The notes: generated by a model from the sequence alone, not told the origin. A stretch of DNA of 64,000 bases from Cyanoderma ruficeps (GCA_008694505.1 VZDJ01000090.1:11481646-11545645); one strand, 5' to 3'; positions 12,249 through 26,583 are shown, counted from the stretch's first letter. Program-made: numbers and translations.

Positions 12249-12985
12249 CATAGAATCATAGAATGGTTCAGATTGGAAGAGACCTTAAAGATAATTTAGT
12301 TTCAACACCTGTGCTATGGCAGGGATGCCACCCACTAGACCTTGTTGCTCAGGACCCCATCCAAGGTGGCCTTGAACACTTCACTAGATGGGAAAACTTC
12401 CCTAGGCAGCCTGTTCCAGTGCCTTGCCACTCTCACAGGAAACAATTTCTTCTTAATGTCTAATCTAAACCTTCCCTCTTTCTATTTAAGCCATTGCCTC
12501 TTGTTCTGTCAGTATCTGCCCATGTAAAAACTCCCTCTTCCTCTTTTTCATAAGCCTCCATAAGGTACCAGAAGGCTGCATGAGTTGTCCCTTGAGGCCT
12601 TCTTTTCTTCAGGCCAAACAGGCCCAGCTCTCTCAGCCTGGGTTTGTAAAAGAGGTGCTCCATCCCTCTCATCATCTTCATTACCTTCTTCTGGATTTGC
12701 TCCAACAGGCCAATGCCTTTCCTGTGCTGGGAACCCCAGAGCTGGATGCTCCCACCTCAGGTGGGGTCTCAAAAGGGAAGAATCCTCTCCCTTGACCTGC
12801 TGACCAGGTGCTTTGGATGCAGCCCAGGATGTGTTTGGCTTTCTGGGCTGTGAGAGCACATTGCTGGGTCATGTCCAGTTTTTTGTCCATGACAACCCCC
12901 AAGTCCTTCTCCACAGGGGTGCACTCAATGATTGCTTCCTCCAGTCTGTGCTTTTGTCTGGGATTGCCCAATACTTCATCACTTG
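12249..12985 (-). mobile_element. CR1 LINE with end of ORF2 and 3' UTR
   Basis: The longest CR1 copy here, minus orientation. Its 3' end on the plus strand begins 'tagaatcatagaatgg' and continues through the CR1 signatures 'gaccttgttgctcaggaccc' and 'ccttgaacacttc' into ORF2-coding sequence up to about 12,985, where similarity that I can recognise stops. It is 5'-truncated and carries frameshifts, so it is inactive. It contains the ORF2 remnant at 12460-12971. The plus strand of this region has several open frames that are shadows of the element. Confidence 0.95.
12460..12971 (-). pseudogene. CR1 ORF2 (reverse transcriptase protein) C-terminal remnant
   Basis: Translated on the minus strand, the interval gives pieces of the C-terminal part of the CR1 ORF2 polyprotein, which in intact elements carries endonuclease and reverse transcriptase for target-primed retrotransposition. 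Recognisable blocks in order are [20 protein letters not shown] and [10 protein letters not shown] (about 12,810-12,920), then after a change of frame MRGMEHL and RLRELGLFGLKKRR (about 12,600-12,670), then a TDRTRGNGL-like block (about 12,480-12,510). The stretch between the first two blocks, which in CR1 includes an LYSALVRPHLEY-like motif, is scrambled by indels. The catalytic palm motifs lie upstream and are absent. This is a dead fragment, not a host gene. Confidence 0.9.
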
Positions 12986-15900
12986 AAACCCGGATGGTCC
13001 TGCTGGATCAGTGTTGCCGTTTTGTTCTTTGCTCTGGGCCTCATTCTTGACCTCAAGTACAAAAGTGTATGGTGAGATCTGCAGCTTTGGAAGTCTGAAT
13101 GTGGTCACCCAGGCTAAACCTGCCCTGTGCTCCTTGCACCTTGAATGCAAAGGGTGAATTTTTCTCACTTTTTGTTGGTTTTCCACTTTGGTATGTTTCT
13201 GTTTGAATTGTTTCCTGGGAAAGAGAATGTTAAAAGCTGCTCTTTCACCTTTAATTTGGTAAAGTAGGCTGAGTGCTGCTAATATGGCAATGCTTAAAGG
13301 GATTAGTTAGCACATTAACAGTTTTAGTTGCTAATCTCCTGTAGAACACAGAGGTTTGGAAGGGAGTAAGTGCTTGTCCCTAGTGACTTTCAGTTGCTTG
13401 TTCTGCATGGACACAGGTATTTCCTCGGTCTCTGCAGAAGGGTAGCAAGCAGTGTGCTGAGGTGACAAATAGTGTGATGCTTCCATAAAAATTGGTAGTC
13501 AGTTGAGATGCTGAGTTAGCATTAAAATCATCCCACAGAAGACCACTGGTTATGATCAAAAATATGAAATGCTTCAGGGCATGGCAATGTCTTCACTTCT
13601 CAGGGAAGCCAAGAGCAGCTTCTCAGTCACACAAGGCCCATGATGCCTAATCACATCTCATGACTAAGTTAGAACAAATAGCAAAAATTAATTTCTTCTG
13701 AGTTTCTGCTTTCACTTCCAGCCTGTTGAAAAATCTGTGCTTCCCACACCCCCTTGAATTTGGTCCATGCATGCACAATCTACATGGTGTTACTTTGCAC
13801 TTGCTGTATGTAAAGCTACATAACTTCTGCACATACATTTTTCAGCTGGTATGGCAGGAAACCGCTCACTTTTCCCCGTGTCCCAGATGCTTTTAGTTTC
13901 AATGCACAATGATAATGGGGATCTTGAATTTCTGGGTTCCTGTGGAACCACTGCCTGCTGCTCAAATGTGGCAGGTCAGGAAGCTGAGTGCTGGAGGGCA
14001 AGATACATTTATGATGGAAGATGGACAGAGGAAAGTTAAGTCAGCGTTCCCTCCTTAAGGAAGTCTTTGCAAAGGTGTTTACATGTAGACACAAATTATT
14101 CATCCTATCTCTTCTGCCTTAAATGTGTAATATTTTTTCCCAACAGAGAAACAGACATCTCTGACTGCTCCTTCAGAAGGAAATTAGTGAAGTTCAGTTG
14201 GAAGCCAGAATTAAAATCCTCTTGAGATGTGCAGTGTGTTATGTAACCTACTGGATTCCCTCTTACGTGTATTTCAGAAGAGTGTTTGCCTGTGATGCGG
14301 GGAATGTCCAATCAGTATCTCTTAGTGAATTGCACCATTTTTATTTCGGGTCAAGCTTTAACACTGTTTCCTTCAGTATTGTTTCCTGTTGCTGGTCTCA
14401 GCCACGGTCTCCTACTACTTTATCTCCTTAAAGCTCACTTATGTTCCAAAATACTTCATTGGAAATAAAGTATTCAGGGAAAAGTGATAAAATAAAGGCC
14501 TTGCAGCACCTTCTGATGTTTAACAAAAGGTTAACAAATGCAAAAATGGCTCCCGAAAGCTGTGGGCAATTTCAGTCCAGGTTTGCATTTTTCAAATTCT
14601 TGCTTTACCTTATTTGGCCATGCAAAATGGGTTCCAGCGGTCCCCAGGGATTTGGCTGCGCAGAGATTGGGCTTTGTTAAGAAGAAAGTATGTGTTTTTT
14701 CCTTGGGAGACACATGGCTAAATATGGGCTGTGTTCATAACAAATGAGTCTGTCTGCTGGCAGAGTTACAGATTTCCAATGTCCTTCAAGTTAAAAAAGC
14801 AGGCACACAGCAGCTTTTAAGCGTCAAGCTTTGACTTTGACTGTGACTGTATTGGAATGTGGGGGGAGTGCAGGGATGTGCCAACATTGACAGTCATGGA
14901 CCTTGTCTTGATTTTATTGGGAAGTAGTTTGGAAACAAGACAGCTACAGTTGTCTAAAACAACTTAAAATGAAACCAAACAGGTCAGAGAATCAGAGCTG
15001 AGTGATTTTTGTGAGCTGAGACTATATGTCATCTTTTCTTCTTTTTTGCAATTTTTTTCTTTTTTTAAATAGTCCTTCCTGTGAACAACAATTTATCTGA
15101 AAAATACAAGTAGGTAAAACAAGCTGGCCAAATAATATGCATAGTTTTAGGGAATAAATATTGACTTAGTATCTGATATTGGTCAAGTGATATGTTTGAG
15201 GTGTGCCCTATAAAATGTAGCTCTTGGGACAGGAGTGGTATCAGATCAAAAACCTCTGCTGACTGCAGGTTTTATTTGCCTATTCACAAGGGTTCATTCA
15301 CCTCAGTGCTTTGTTAGGCATGAAACCTGTTGAGCCTTGGGCTGAGGTGAAGAGTGTAAGGTGGACAGCAATGGAGAAGTATTGATGTTTTAATGTGTTG
15401 CATAAAGCAGTAACTATATAACCACTTTTAAAAAATCAAACAAAAGGTTGAAGAACTCTTGCAGGAACAGGGGGACTCATAGGCAGCCAGGGAGCAATCA
15501 GGATCAAGGAAGATGTTAGGAAAAAGGGGTAAGTAGTTAAACAGCTCCTGCTGCTTACTTGGGCACTGTTCAGCAGTTTTAGCTCTTCAGAAATGATGAC
15601 AGGCCAAAATCCTTATAGATGATTCTCTGCTCGCAAAAACAAAGCCCAGACCAACCCAACTTAGGGGGGAAAAAAAAAGGCCAAAAAACCCGAGTGAAAG
15701 TTTAACTTTTCTATTAAGTGCAACTTGAGGCATGGAGGAAAGGCAGAGAGGGTAGGTCCCACTGAGATTTTGATTAGGAACATGCCGCATTTCAAACTCA
15801 GTCACTCCACAAGCTGAGGAGATGAAAACATGAATTATCTAAAATGCTCTTTGAAGATGTTAGGAACAGGACAGGCCTCTCTTGATATCTGTTCTTGGTA

Positions 15901-18900
15901 AAGTAATTCTAAACCTGCTACAGTCTTCTCATGTTTTTATATCTTAACACCTGGATTGTTTTCACTACACCTGGTAGAAATTTTCTTGTAGGAAAAGCCT
16001 TGCAGAAAAGGATTTTACTGAAAAATAAAAATTTCACAGGGAAAAGGAAAACTCTTCCCGAGACATTGCTTTGGACTGTTCTTGCTATTTCTGTTCAAAA
16101 TGTTTTCTGTGAAAGGAGAAGGATCTTAAAGTTAAGGAGTCTTGCTTTCAGACTTCCTGTGAATATTTGTACTTTGTGGTAGGATGGAGGGGAATATTGG
16201 TTCTCATAAGTGTTGTGTGGATTAAAGACTTGGCAGATCTTTGAACATGTGAAGCATTAAAAAGCTTCTCTTTTTTTTTTTTTAATGTGAATGACATTAT
16301 CAATTGTCTTGCAAATGGTTTTGAAAGCCAGAGAGCAATGAGCTCTGAAGAAATCAAGTGTATTTGCATGTCCAAGGGCAACATAACTACTGACCGCTGA
16401 TTTTTCGTTTGTTTGTTTTTTGGTGCTCACGTTTGTACCTGAATATTTGTAAGAGTGAATGACTTTGGTTGAAGGTGGTTCAGGAATATCTCAAGTTATG
16501 CTTGAGGCATCTCAGGCTCCACACCAAGGTTAGGGATATTACTCTGGAAATTTTGCTGCAGTTTTTCCTCACAGCTGGCGCTGTTTTTTTACATCACTGT
16601 TGCATGGTGGTGAGCTGATATTTGGAGAAGATGACTGTGTGTGCTGAGGACTGATTTCACTTGGCTGTGTGACTGTTACAATTTGGAAATATGTGACCAG
16701 TTCAGGAGTCTGCTCTGGGCTGAGGTCCTGAGGTAACTGATGAATGAAGGAGTGAGAGCTGAAGACAGTCAAAGTCCCCTTGAAATGGTGGCTTGTTTTA
16801 CTCCCTATGGCCTGTATCCAAGGCTAATGAATTTGACTATTTCTTCTGCATCTTTTTTATGGACAAGGTATAGGATTTTGATAAGCTGTATCTTCTCATG
16901 CCCTTGGACACTGTCAAGAAGCTAAGTACCTGTGCAAAAGTGGGGATGCAGCAGGCTTGTGGCTTTTCACAAGAGCCAATCTATTCCTCTAGCTCAGGCA
17001 AGATGTGCTATAGGAAAGAAACCACTCCTGAAGCCCCTGTGGGCTTTTTAGTAAGACTCAGTCAGGCAGTTACCAGATTTCTGTAATACTGATGTTATCG
17101 CTCTTTGGCTGCCTCTCTTTTGATTCCGAGCACCGCCCACATGCTCAGAGATGGTTTGTGAGGCTCTCACCGCCGGCTGCCTGTGCCCACATCCTGGGGT
17201 ACGTTAGGACAAGGCTGGAATTCGTGCCTGAGATGCCTGGTGCATACCAACAAACCCACTCCCACTGCCTGTCTGTCTGTTTGGAGGAGGCAGCGGCAGA
17301 CCAAAGGGCTCTCCTGGCCTCCCATAAGTTAATTACTGGTGGCTTAAATGTTTATGGGGTGGAATGTGCCTCCCATTCAGCATCAGACCTGTGCTGTGAA
17401 GCTGAGTTTGACATGTTGTTTCATGGGTGAATGGTTTAAAGTGTCTGTGCAAAGTTGAAAGTTGTTTGAATGATGTGTTATCAGTGCTCCTTTATAACAC
17501 TGAAGCTTCTTTGCTGTCTGATTTAAAATACGAATAAGCCCAGTACACTGGAGCTGGGGATGTAAGCTCATCTGGCACAAGGGTTTCTCTGGAGCAGTCG
17601 TGTAGTCCTTTCAAACCCAGTATTCTTTGTGTGTAATTGTGTTGTTGCTAATTACAAGGTAGTCATTGTTTATATCCTCATCTACCCTTCCGGCTTCCTC
17701 TTGGAAGAACGGGCACAGCTCCAATCTCCCTGAGGCAACTGGAGGCTGTGGCTGATGGTGGTTGGTGGCACCAGCCAAAGCGTGGCACTTGTGAGGGGAA
17801 TGTCTGAGTTGGGACCCAGCAGTTGCCCTCCAGATCATCCTAACCCAGAGCAGGACACTGAGGAACAGCCCTCATGTGGAAGGGGAGGCTTCCAGGATGA
17901 ACTGTAGCCTTAGGGAACGAGATCTTGTGCAATGTACAAAAACCCCCTTATTCTGCAGTAAAGTAGAACATGTACGTCATCAGAACAGTTAATTTCAGAC
18001 AACTCTGTGGATAATCGACTTGAATTCTTAAATCAGGGAATGGTTTTGATTTTAGTTTTCCTAAAAGAAAAAAATAAAATTGTTTTTAAGGAAATGAGAA
18101 GAAAGAAGGGAAGCATGCTTTTCCTTTGGAAACAATAATGAGGGATTTGGATTATCAAATAGCAGCTGTGTTGATGCAGACACAATAGCTGTCTGTCAAG
18201 AGCATGCACACAGCTTAAAGATGAAATTTCTGTGCTTCCAACTCCCAGCAAACACTAGTATCCACTGTGGGAGAAACTGATGATGCCATGGATGAGGCAC
18301 TTCCTTAGCAGGTTTCTCCAGCATTATAGCTTAAGATGCTGGGAAAATTTCTGATGAAAAGATTTTCTTTAGAATAGAGAATGCCATTTTATCAAAACTA
18401 AAACTCCTGCTATGAAACTGTGGATCCTGAAAAAAAAATTATTTGGAAAATCAAATGAGAGATTAATTTCCTCTGTTTGGTGAAGGTGAAATGTCTATAT
18501 CTAATCAACTGTGTTTTGGGAAAGTAGTGTGTATCATTTGGTTTGTTGAAGAGTATACTCAAGCCAAACTGCATTGGGTATCTTAAGGTGGATTTGAAAG
18601 TAAAGAAAAATTGTTTGCCACAAGGTTTTGCCTGACTGAAATCAGAAATGTGAATCTAAAAGATTTTTATTGGTCTTAGAATTGGGAAATTTTCAGCCTT
18701 TTTTGCCTCTTAAGACTGAATTACTCTTCAACATCACAATGATTTTCAAGAACAAAACCTGATTCTTGACTGGCTTATCCACAGTAAAGCATTTCATTCA
18801 AGTAGCTACCTAACTGCTAAACAGCCTTCAGAACACCAGTGTTTTAATTATTTCATTTAGGCTGTTAATCTCTTCACTTGAAATAACATCCCCTCTCCAG

Positions 18901-21900
18901 TCACAGTGTTTTGCCAGGAGTTTTCATACCACACGGAACAGGCAGAGAAGACACAACCAGCCCAACATCACATCTGAGCTTGACTTGCTTTAGATTCTTG
19001 GAAGAAAAAGCCCAAATGGTGCTACCCTGGCAAGCTGTACAAGACCAAACTCCCCACCTGTGTTAGTGTGAATTGAGCTCCTTTTTAGTAGCATCCTGCA
19101 GCACAAGGGAACTTAAAAATCATCACATTTGTGGGCACCTTTTTGTACACTTGATATGCTCATTGTCCTCAGAAACATAGGAAAGACAACATGGATGCAG
19201 ATCTTCTGTTTTGCTGCATTGGTCCTGGAGGATGCCAGAGTCATCTGGAAAAGCCATGAGAAGAAAATATTCAAAGTATGTTTGTGATGGGAAAATGAGG
19301 TGTAAGAGACAAAGCAGGAGGGGAAAGAAGTCCCTGACCAGCCTACATTGCTTTAGAAGGAGTCAGTAGAGACTCCCTGGCAGCAGGACCACTGGCTTCC
19401 AGCAGATTGGAAAATGATTATGGACTGAGGAAAACACAGGGCCTGGGAAAGGGCATATTCTTCAGTAGGGTTTGGGACAGTTATTTCCCTCTGTCTATTC
19501 CTGTCTTGCATAAATACTTTAAACTGGCACTAGTCTGTAGCCAGCTGCAGCCGATGTTGCATATTTTTCATGTGCCAGATTTTGAAAGTGTGACTCAGAA
19601 CTGCTTCAATCCGAAATGTAAGTTGAGTTTTAAAACTGGGAGGAATGGCTTATAGGCCTTTGTGTAAAAGGAAACGTTTTAGTACCCTGTTATTTTTAAA
19701 CATGCCATGGCATTGCAAAGTAGTGTGAATCAAGGGTTGATTCTCATGTTGTACCTAGAAATAGGAAAGTCTGTATTGAAGAGTCAAATAACATTGAAAT
19801 TTAGAAGGTTAAACTAGGAACAAAAAGGGGGTTAATGCAAGTAAAAAATTAACATGATTTCTAAGGATGTAGAGCTGTTTAATTAGATCTGGTACTGTAT
19901 CTGATTGTCTTTTTCTGTCTGAAAGCTCTTTTTATCTACTGTCCAACTTTAGGTGTGATAGTGGGAGGAAGGTATTCAAAGCGATTAATTTTTGTCAATG
20001 AAATTCAGTAAAAGGGTGGAAAAGATACTGCTGTTCCCCAGAGAGAACTTAGAGGTGATTACAGTCTTGCATAGACACCAGAGAATCCATGCAGATGAGC
20101 CCTTGTGGCAGGGAAAGCCACCTTGGGATGTTGCAGAGGTTCTACAGGTTCCACCTTTTTACTGGGCTAGGCTCTACTCTTTTAGCAAAATACTCTTTTA
20201 TTTTTATGGAAATAGTTTCAGAAGGATAGTCACACAGTGATGTGCTCAGCAAAGCCCTGTCTGTTGGAGAATGGAGATGGTAGAGTGTAGCAATGGGGAT
20301 GGGCACTGACATTTCCATGCAAGCCCAAAGGTATCACAAACCCAAAATACTATAAACACAGAGCTCAGTTGTCTGAGCATTAAGCAGCATGGGGGAAAGA
20401 ATGGTGCCTCTAGCAACAAATATGAAGTCAAGATGTGCAAATTCCCACCCTGGGAATTGTTGTTTTAGAGTATGGAAAGGTTATTAAATTGCAGAGATTA
20501 AAGGCTACCTCTGTGTTTAAAAGTTGTGTAAATATGTTAAAAATTAAAAAGATGGTGCAAAAGAGTGTGTGGCTTTTATAAGGCTGCATTTCACAGATGC
20601 AAAATGTAACACGTTTTTGCAAATTTTCCCACTTTGCCATTACTAGACGGTGGAGTTGCTCACTGGACCTGCTAAGGAGAGGTGCTGTTTAAATGTCCTG
20701 CATAAGCAGATTCTCAAGCATCACATTGCAGGGCTCAGTTTCAGAGCACTGATTTCTTCTTGCCATGGGGATTGGCCATGGCTGCTTTCAGGTGACATGT
20801 GTGACAGCAGTGTGGAGTGCTGGGTGATGAGCCTGGTGTTGATATTGAGTCTTCCTTACAGCTGGTCTGTCTTGTCCTTGTGCTTACAGGGAAGAAACCT
20901 GCTCCAAAGTGTCCTATAGAATGTGTGAGGGCAGGATGTGACAGTGCTGGGACAATGCTCAACAAGACTGAACTTCAGATATTCCACACTGTGGTGGCCA
21001 ATATTGAGATGGCATAAAGCCTGTTCTTTAGCAAACAGAGCTCGTCTATTCCCGATGATGGCCAAAATAGGAATACTTTGCAATGGCAGGAAATCCTGCT
21101 GAAGCAGTGGTACAGCGTAAATGGCGCTTTGGCTGCTGACACTTCTCACTGTGGAAAAGCTGGGCTCTCTTTAAAGATTCTCAAACAGACCAAGTCACTA
21201 CTTTATTGTCTATTTCCTACACTGTAGAAGTTATATGTTCACCATATTATTTTATGGAGTATTATGTAATGGTGTTAAACATTTGGCTTTAGCAGAACCA
21301 TAAGATTTATTAAACTCTAAAGTTTACAAGTGAAAGGAAAAATCTCAGGGAATTGCAGTAGGCAGTTTTTAAATCTCTTGAAACTGTAAGGATCTATAAG
21401 GTTTTTTTATGATCAAGTATCACTTGATTTCCAGCTTTAAATGCCTTTTGCAGTCAAAGATAATTGTTTTCTCATGCTAATCAATGAGGACAATGCTTAC
21501 TTTAGTCCTCAAAGTGAAAGATCGCCTGACGAGTGTTTATGAGAAATGATGCTATTAGAGTCAACAAGGAATAGTTCCTGTAATGCCATGCTTGACTGTG
21601 AAAGAGAATAGTACAACTGTGAACAGTAAAACAGAAAATTGCTGCAAAAGAGTTTAACTTAGCAGTTCTGGAAATCTGGAGATTTTGAGTTTCTGTGAGG
21701 TTCAGGTGATGGAATGTTTTCTGTGCGTCAAATAATACTTTCAGATCCAGACCTCTTAGAACTCTGGTTTTATTGTGCTATTATATTTCCCTTGGAAGTA
21801 AATGGAAAAAAAAACTGAGCATGTGCGGACCACATTGATCATGGACACTATCAGCTGATGTTTTTCAACTTGAGCTGCCCTGTATTTTTGGCACTGTCTC

Positions 21901-22339
21901 TTTCTTATTCCTTTTATATTCTTTTTGGATCCTGGCTTTATTGAAACTGGTCAGACCTTAAGCCTTTACAGTTGTGAATGCAATTCTTACACTCTGCCTT
22001 TTGCAGGGTGCAGCAAGCAAAAACGTTTTCGTTCCACCCAGCACAAACACTAGACACAGCCTGGCTGTGTATGTGGGAAGGGGAGTAGGATCTTGCATGC
22101 AGTGCAAGGAGCAGTGACTGCCCGTGTGATGGGCTTGGTCCTTGTGAGCACTACAGGCATGTTCTTGCTCTTCAGTTACTGTGGGCTGGGCTGTCAGCCA
22201 AAATTCCTTGAACTGGAGGGAAAAAAAGTTTTGTGTGATGCACTACAAGCAGCAAATCAAACCTCTGTGGTCCTCTTGAAGAATCACAATTATGATGAGG
22301 GGGGTAAGGCACGAGCATAGGTTCCCCCAAGATGTTAAT
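12986..22339. other. Non-coding stretch, no gene seen
   Basis: More than 9 kb of unique AT-rich DNA. The longest open frame is 112 codons at 17092-17430 on the plus strand; it has no recognisable domain and no supporting splice context. Homopolymers include 13 T at 16271-16283. I recognised no repeat family, tRNA, snRNA or other structured RNA. It could be intergenic DNA or intron; the sequence alone does not decide. Confidence 0.65.
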
Positions 22340-22488
22340 GCCTCATCATTGAAAGTGTTCAAGGCCGGGTTGGATGGAGGTTTGAGCAACCTCATCTAGT
22401 GAAAGGTGTCCCTGCCCTTGGCAGAGAAGTTGGAACTAGATAATCTTTTAAAATTCCTTTTAATTCAAACCATTCTCTAATCCTATGA
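22340..22488 (+). mobile_element. CR1 LINE 3' fragment
   Basis: A short plus-orientation CR1 tail: 'gaaagtgttcaaggccgggt', 'ggttggatggaggtttgagc', 'gaaaggtgtccctgccc' and 'agttggaactagataatctt' are standard CR1 3'-end segments in order, ending in a decayed 'accattctctaatcctatg'. It is severely 5'-truncated and inactive. The ORF-like frame just upstream ends before the element and is probably unrelated. Confidence 0.93.
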
Positions 22489-24781
22489 AGAGCATCTTGG
22501 GACCTGTCTTTCTAGGGAATGGTGGAAATAGATGAGCAATGGCTAACCCTGTTTGCTGCAGAGAGGCCTCAGGAAGAGATATTAGGAGATCAGCTTTTGG
22601 AAGAGAGAGCAAAAGGTGGCTGTGTCTTCTGAGAGGGAACATGGGATATTTGTCACCTCCTCTTCTGCTTGGTAAATTCATGCTTGCTGAAGTTGTTTTA
22701 ATCTGCAAGTTTTCTGTCAGAACTCTGCAGGAAAAAGGACTTTGATTGTCCCCTTTCAACACCACAGTAGTTTACATCAGTCTTTAAAAGATGATACAGC
22801 CATATGTGGTTGTGTCCTTTGTTAATCAAACATTCTAACTGAATATTGGTATTGTCTTGCTTGATAAGTCTAGGGAATTATGACCTAATCAAACAGCAGA
22901 TCAGAGAAATGTTCTTCAGGTATTAGCTTGGATCATCATCCAAATGAAAATATTCATCAGAGAGGCCTGAGTCAGTATTTTCCCTAATGATTTGGATGAT
23001 GGAACACTGGTTCATAATTAAGTATATTTGATAAAGTCATATTTGGGCTAGAAGTAGGGCTCAGGGTTTCTAGGCAATGAGTTTCTGGTTCAAAATAACT
23101 GAAAGAAATTGAAAAAAATTATTTGAAAACAGATTATATAGGCCAGGGAAGACAAATGTGAATTTCTTCACTGTAACAAGCAATATTTGGTCAGTTGGTC
23201 ACAAGGTGGGAAACAAATTAATAGATTGAAGTTCTGCAGAAAAATATCTTCAAATGTCAGTGACTGAGATGATATATATATTTTTTTCTCAGTAATTTAT
23301 TATATTTATCAGTAATATATAGTCAGTTATTCCACAAGGTTAAACTGACAGGGGTGATAATACATGCAAAGGGATTCTACTCCCTCTAAAACCAACTGGA
23401 GAGGCTTGAAAGGAATAAGAAAAAAGACTGGAGCCCCACACAGTGAAGAGAAAGGCATGGGTTGTGGAATTTAAGGAAAGTCAGGCTGAAAGAAACCAAA
23501 TTAGTTGTTTGCAAAGACAAAACAATGCTGTGTTCTCTGGTGCATGGTGGACGAAATGGGCATTAAGATGGCTTTGCTGAAAGTAAGAGTGGCTGGGATA
23601 TAGGCAAGTTGCAGATTCTCTGTTCAAACCATGTAGGTGACATCTGTCAGGGGTGGTGTGTACTCAGCTGGTTCTGCCTGGGAACATGACTGTGCGGTGT
23701 GAATTCAAGGTCCTGCTTGGTCTTGTGCTTCTGATCATGCTGGGAGGTGGCGGGGGAGAGAGAAACCCTTAACCTGTGGTGCTCTAACTTCTCAGCCAGT
23801 GTTTGCTTCTGCCTTTCTTCAACCTCATGCTTCTAATTCCTGAACTCAGAGTCTGCTCTGCCTGCTTGTTGACATAAACTATGCAGCCAGTCCTTTCAGG
23901 CAGGGGCTGTGTTTACCTGCCTATTTATCTGGCATCAGTGGGGGCTCCAGTGTTGATTGGCGCTCCAAGCATAAACAATAACCATTGTCAGAGCAGATTA
24001 TTCAGAGCAGAGCAATCTGAAGTAATTTGGTTATGAAAAGCTCCCCAGAGCATGACTGCTTGCTGTGACCCAGAAATGTTGGCACGAAAATCGATTACAT
24101 GGTAGGATTTATGTGGCAAACTTGTGGCTCTTCCTTGTGCAGACAGCACATGGTGTCATGGAGATGGCACCTATTGTGTGAAATGTATGTGCAGCCTTCC
24201 TAAAGGGAGCAAACTCCAGCCATGGGAAAGATGGCTGAAAGAGCCCATTTGTTTGGATAGGGGGTGATGAAAAGAGAGTCTTTGGAATTCCCAAAGTGAG
24301 ATGACATGAACAATAGTTGCTGGGGAGGGAGTGAGATATAGGGGCCAAAGATGCAGGGTATGAAGCCAAGTGACTCCCGTCGGACATGGTCTCCAAAGGA
24401 ATGGCAGCTCTGTTGCTTGAGAGCTGATTACACAAAGCACTGAAGAATCCAGAGCTGTTTGAAATGGGCCAAAAGCCCTTTTCTTTTTCCATTTCTCTGC
24501 CCTGCTGCTTTCTATCTCTGATGAACGTTCCTGCCATATGCTGCTTGCTTTTTGGTTGGTGGGGAGAAACTGGGAAAAATTACTGCAATCACCTGTCCTG
24601 CTTCAGAGAGCTTTGCTGCTGAAGGTGCAACATCTCTTGAATGGGGATTCAGGCCCTGGAAACTGTTATATTCCCCACCAAAACTGTGGAAACTGCTAAG
24701 TCCTCAGTTGTTTTACCCTGTGGGTTTCTCAGAGCTGTAAAGGACAGTCACCTGGGCAGTTAGACTGTAGGTGCACTATGC

Positions 24782-24805
24782 AAAAAAAAAAAAAAAANAA
24801 AAAAA
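24782..24805. repeat. A homopolymer with undetermined base
   Basis: 23 A residues interrupted by one N at 24798. The N most likely marks uncertain homopolymer length in the assembly. The upstream sequence does not look like a processed gene copy, so I do not read it as a retrocopy tail. Confidence 0.85.
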
Positions 24806-26583
24806 CAACTTTATAAAATTTGGATTTCTCTAAAACACCTTTAAAATGCAAAATTTGTGCCTTTCTGTGCCAACCAAAACCCTGCAAAATCAAAACATCC
24901 CAAAATGGTTAAAGGTCTTCATGGAGACTATGTTAAATCTTAATCTGAAATGATAAATCTGCCCCAAGGACTGAATCCATCTGAAGATGATCAAAGCCAT
25001 TCTTCCAGTGCATTCTAACTTGCAGAGCAAGGGAATTTCCTAGCAAGTCATTATTGGTATGTGAAAGTACAATGTGTTAAATATCTAAAAGGTATGCTCA
25101 GCTCAGAGCAATGAAACTTGTCTTAATTTCTGCTCTGGAGGAGTTTCGGAAACACAGAGACACAGAGCTAGAAAAGTAAAGCAGCAAGGAGATGTGCATG
25201 TCCAGCATCCACATCTCCCTCTGGGGAAAATACCCAATTCTTGAGCCTACACCAAACAAACCACTTATGCAGCTGTGAACTTGTGTGATAGTTTCATATA
25301 CAGTGAGACACAGTTTCTTTCCTAATCCATATGGTGATCAGTTTAAACCATGAAGTGTGAAATGTGATTACCCTTGTACAGAGTTTGAATTAGGGGGCTG
25401 CAAGGAAAGACTCATTGCTCTGGATTGCCTGAAGGAGGAGAGAACAGGCACAGAGACTGAGCTGCTTCTACACGTCTCTGTGAGGCAGGGCAGAAATATT
25501 TCTCTTCCATTTATTCCTTGAGATTCAAGTATGGTGAAATAGATAAAATTCCCTCAGGAGAGTTTTAATACAGATCTGCCATGCAGATGCAATGCACTGA
25601 CTTGGAGCCCTTTTTCCTACCCTGTCCTGAAAGATTTTATAATAGAAAAGCTAGTGTGCTGTTGATCTAACAGTGGTACTTTTCACACTACAAGGATGAG
25701 AAATTCGCTTTAGGGTTGCATAAGCTTTCTTTGGAATCTGTGCTGCCATTGGAGCTGTCAGCTTCATATAGAAACCCTAGTAAACTGTATGTAAATCTAG
25801 ACTGTGTAAATGAGAATAGCTGCAAGCCAGTGGTATTTTTATTGAAACACCTAGTGTCATTTTCTGTTGCTTCTTCACTTGCTTTGCTTTTGTAGACTGA
25901 ATTTCCATATTTTTTAACCAGTTATGGTAGCCTTCTAGAATAAAACGAGTCACTGCCCTGCTCTGGAAGCAGCTGTGTGAAATATTTTGGTTTTAAGTGT
26001 GGTTTCATCTTAGTGCACTGGCATCCCTAGATTGCATTTAGAGGGACAAATCCCATCATAGCTCTGCACTGTAATCGCCTGCTTGCAAGTATTTGATTCT
26101 GCAGTTGCTTGTACTTGAACATGTTATAATATTCATGAGACATTGATGGTCTGTATCAAAGGAAAAGAATGCATTCTGCTAGCCAAGTCTGGAAGCTAGA
26201 CTTAAGGAAATCCACACAGTACAAAAATCTCAGCTTTAGTTTGGCAGGCTGCTAATTTGTGATTGGATTATCTGAGAACAGAATGTGTTCTTCACCTGCC
26301 TATAAAATGCTACACAGCAAATCCATTAGAACAGTAAAGATTAGTAGTCTTTATGGCTTATTCTCTCTTAGAGGCTTTCTACTGGCCTTTGAAAAGAAAC
26401 TTTTCAATATTTCAGTATTCACTCCATGCAAGCTATTGCATAGACTATTGGCAAGCTACCTACAAAGAAATTCCAGTCTGGTTGCCTGTTGCCTTTTTCT
26501 GTCACATTATTGATGTATTAATATCTTTCCAAGCATAAGTCTGTGCATTGAGATGTTTTTCATTCTGGGTGTTTTTTCCCCAG

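Noticed and set aside
17092..17430. 112-codon plus-strand open frame
   Set aside because: No domain or exon context. It lies in otherwise unremarkable non-coding DNA.
24109..24537. 142-codon minus-strand open frame
   Set aside because: No domain, no conserved motif, overlapped by another frame on the same strand, and no exon context. A frame of this length is expected occasionally by chance in 64 kb.
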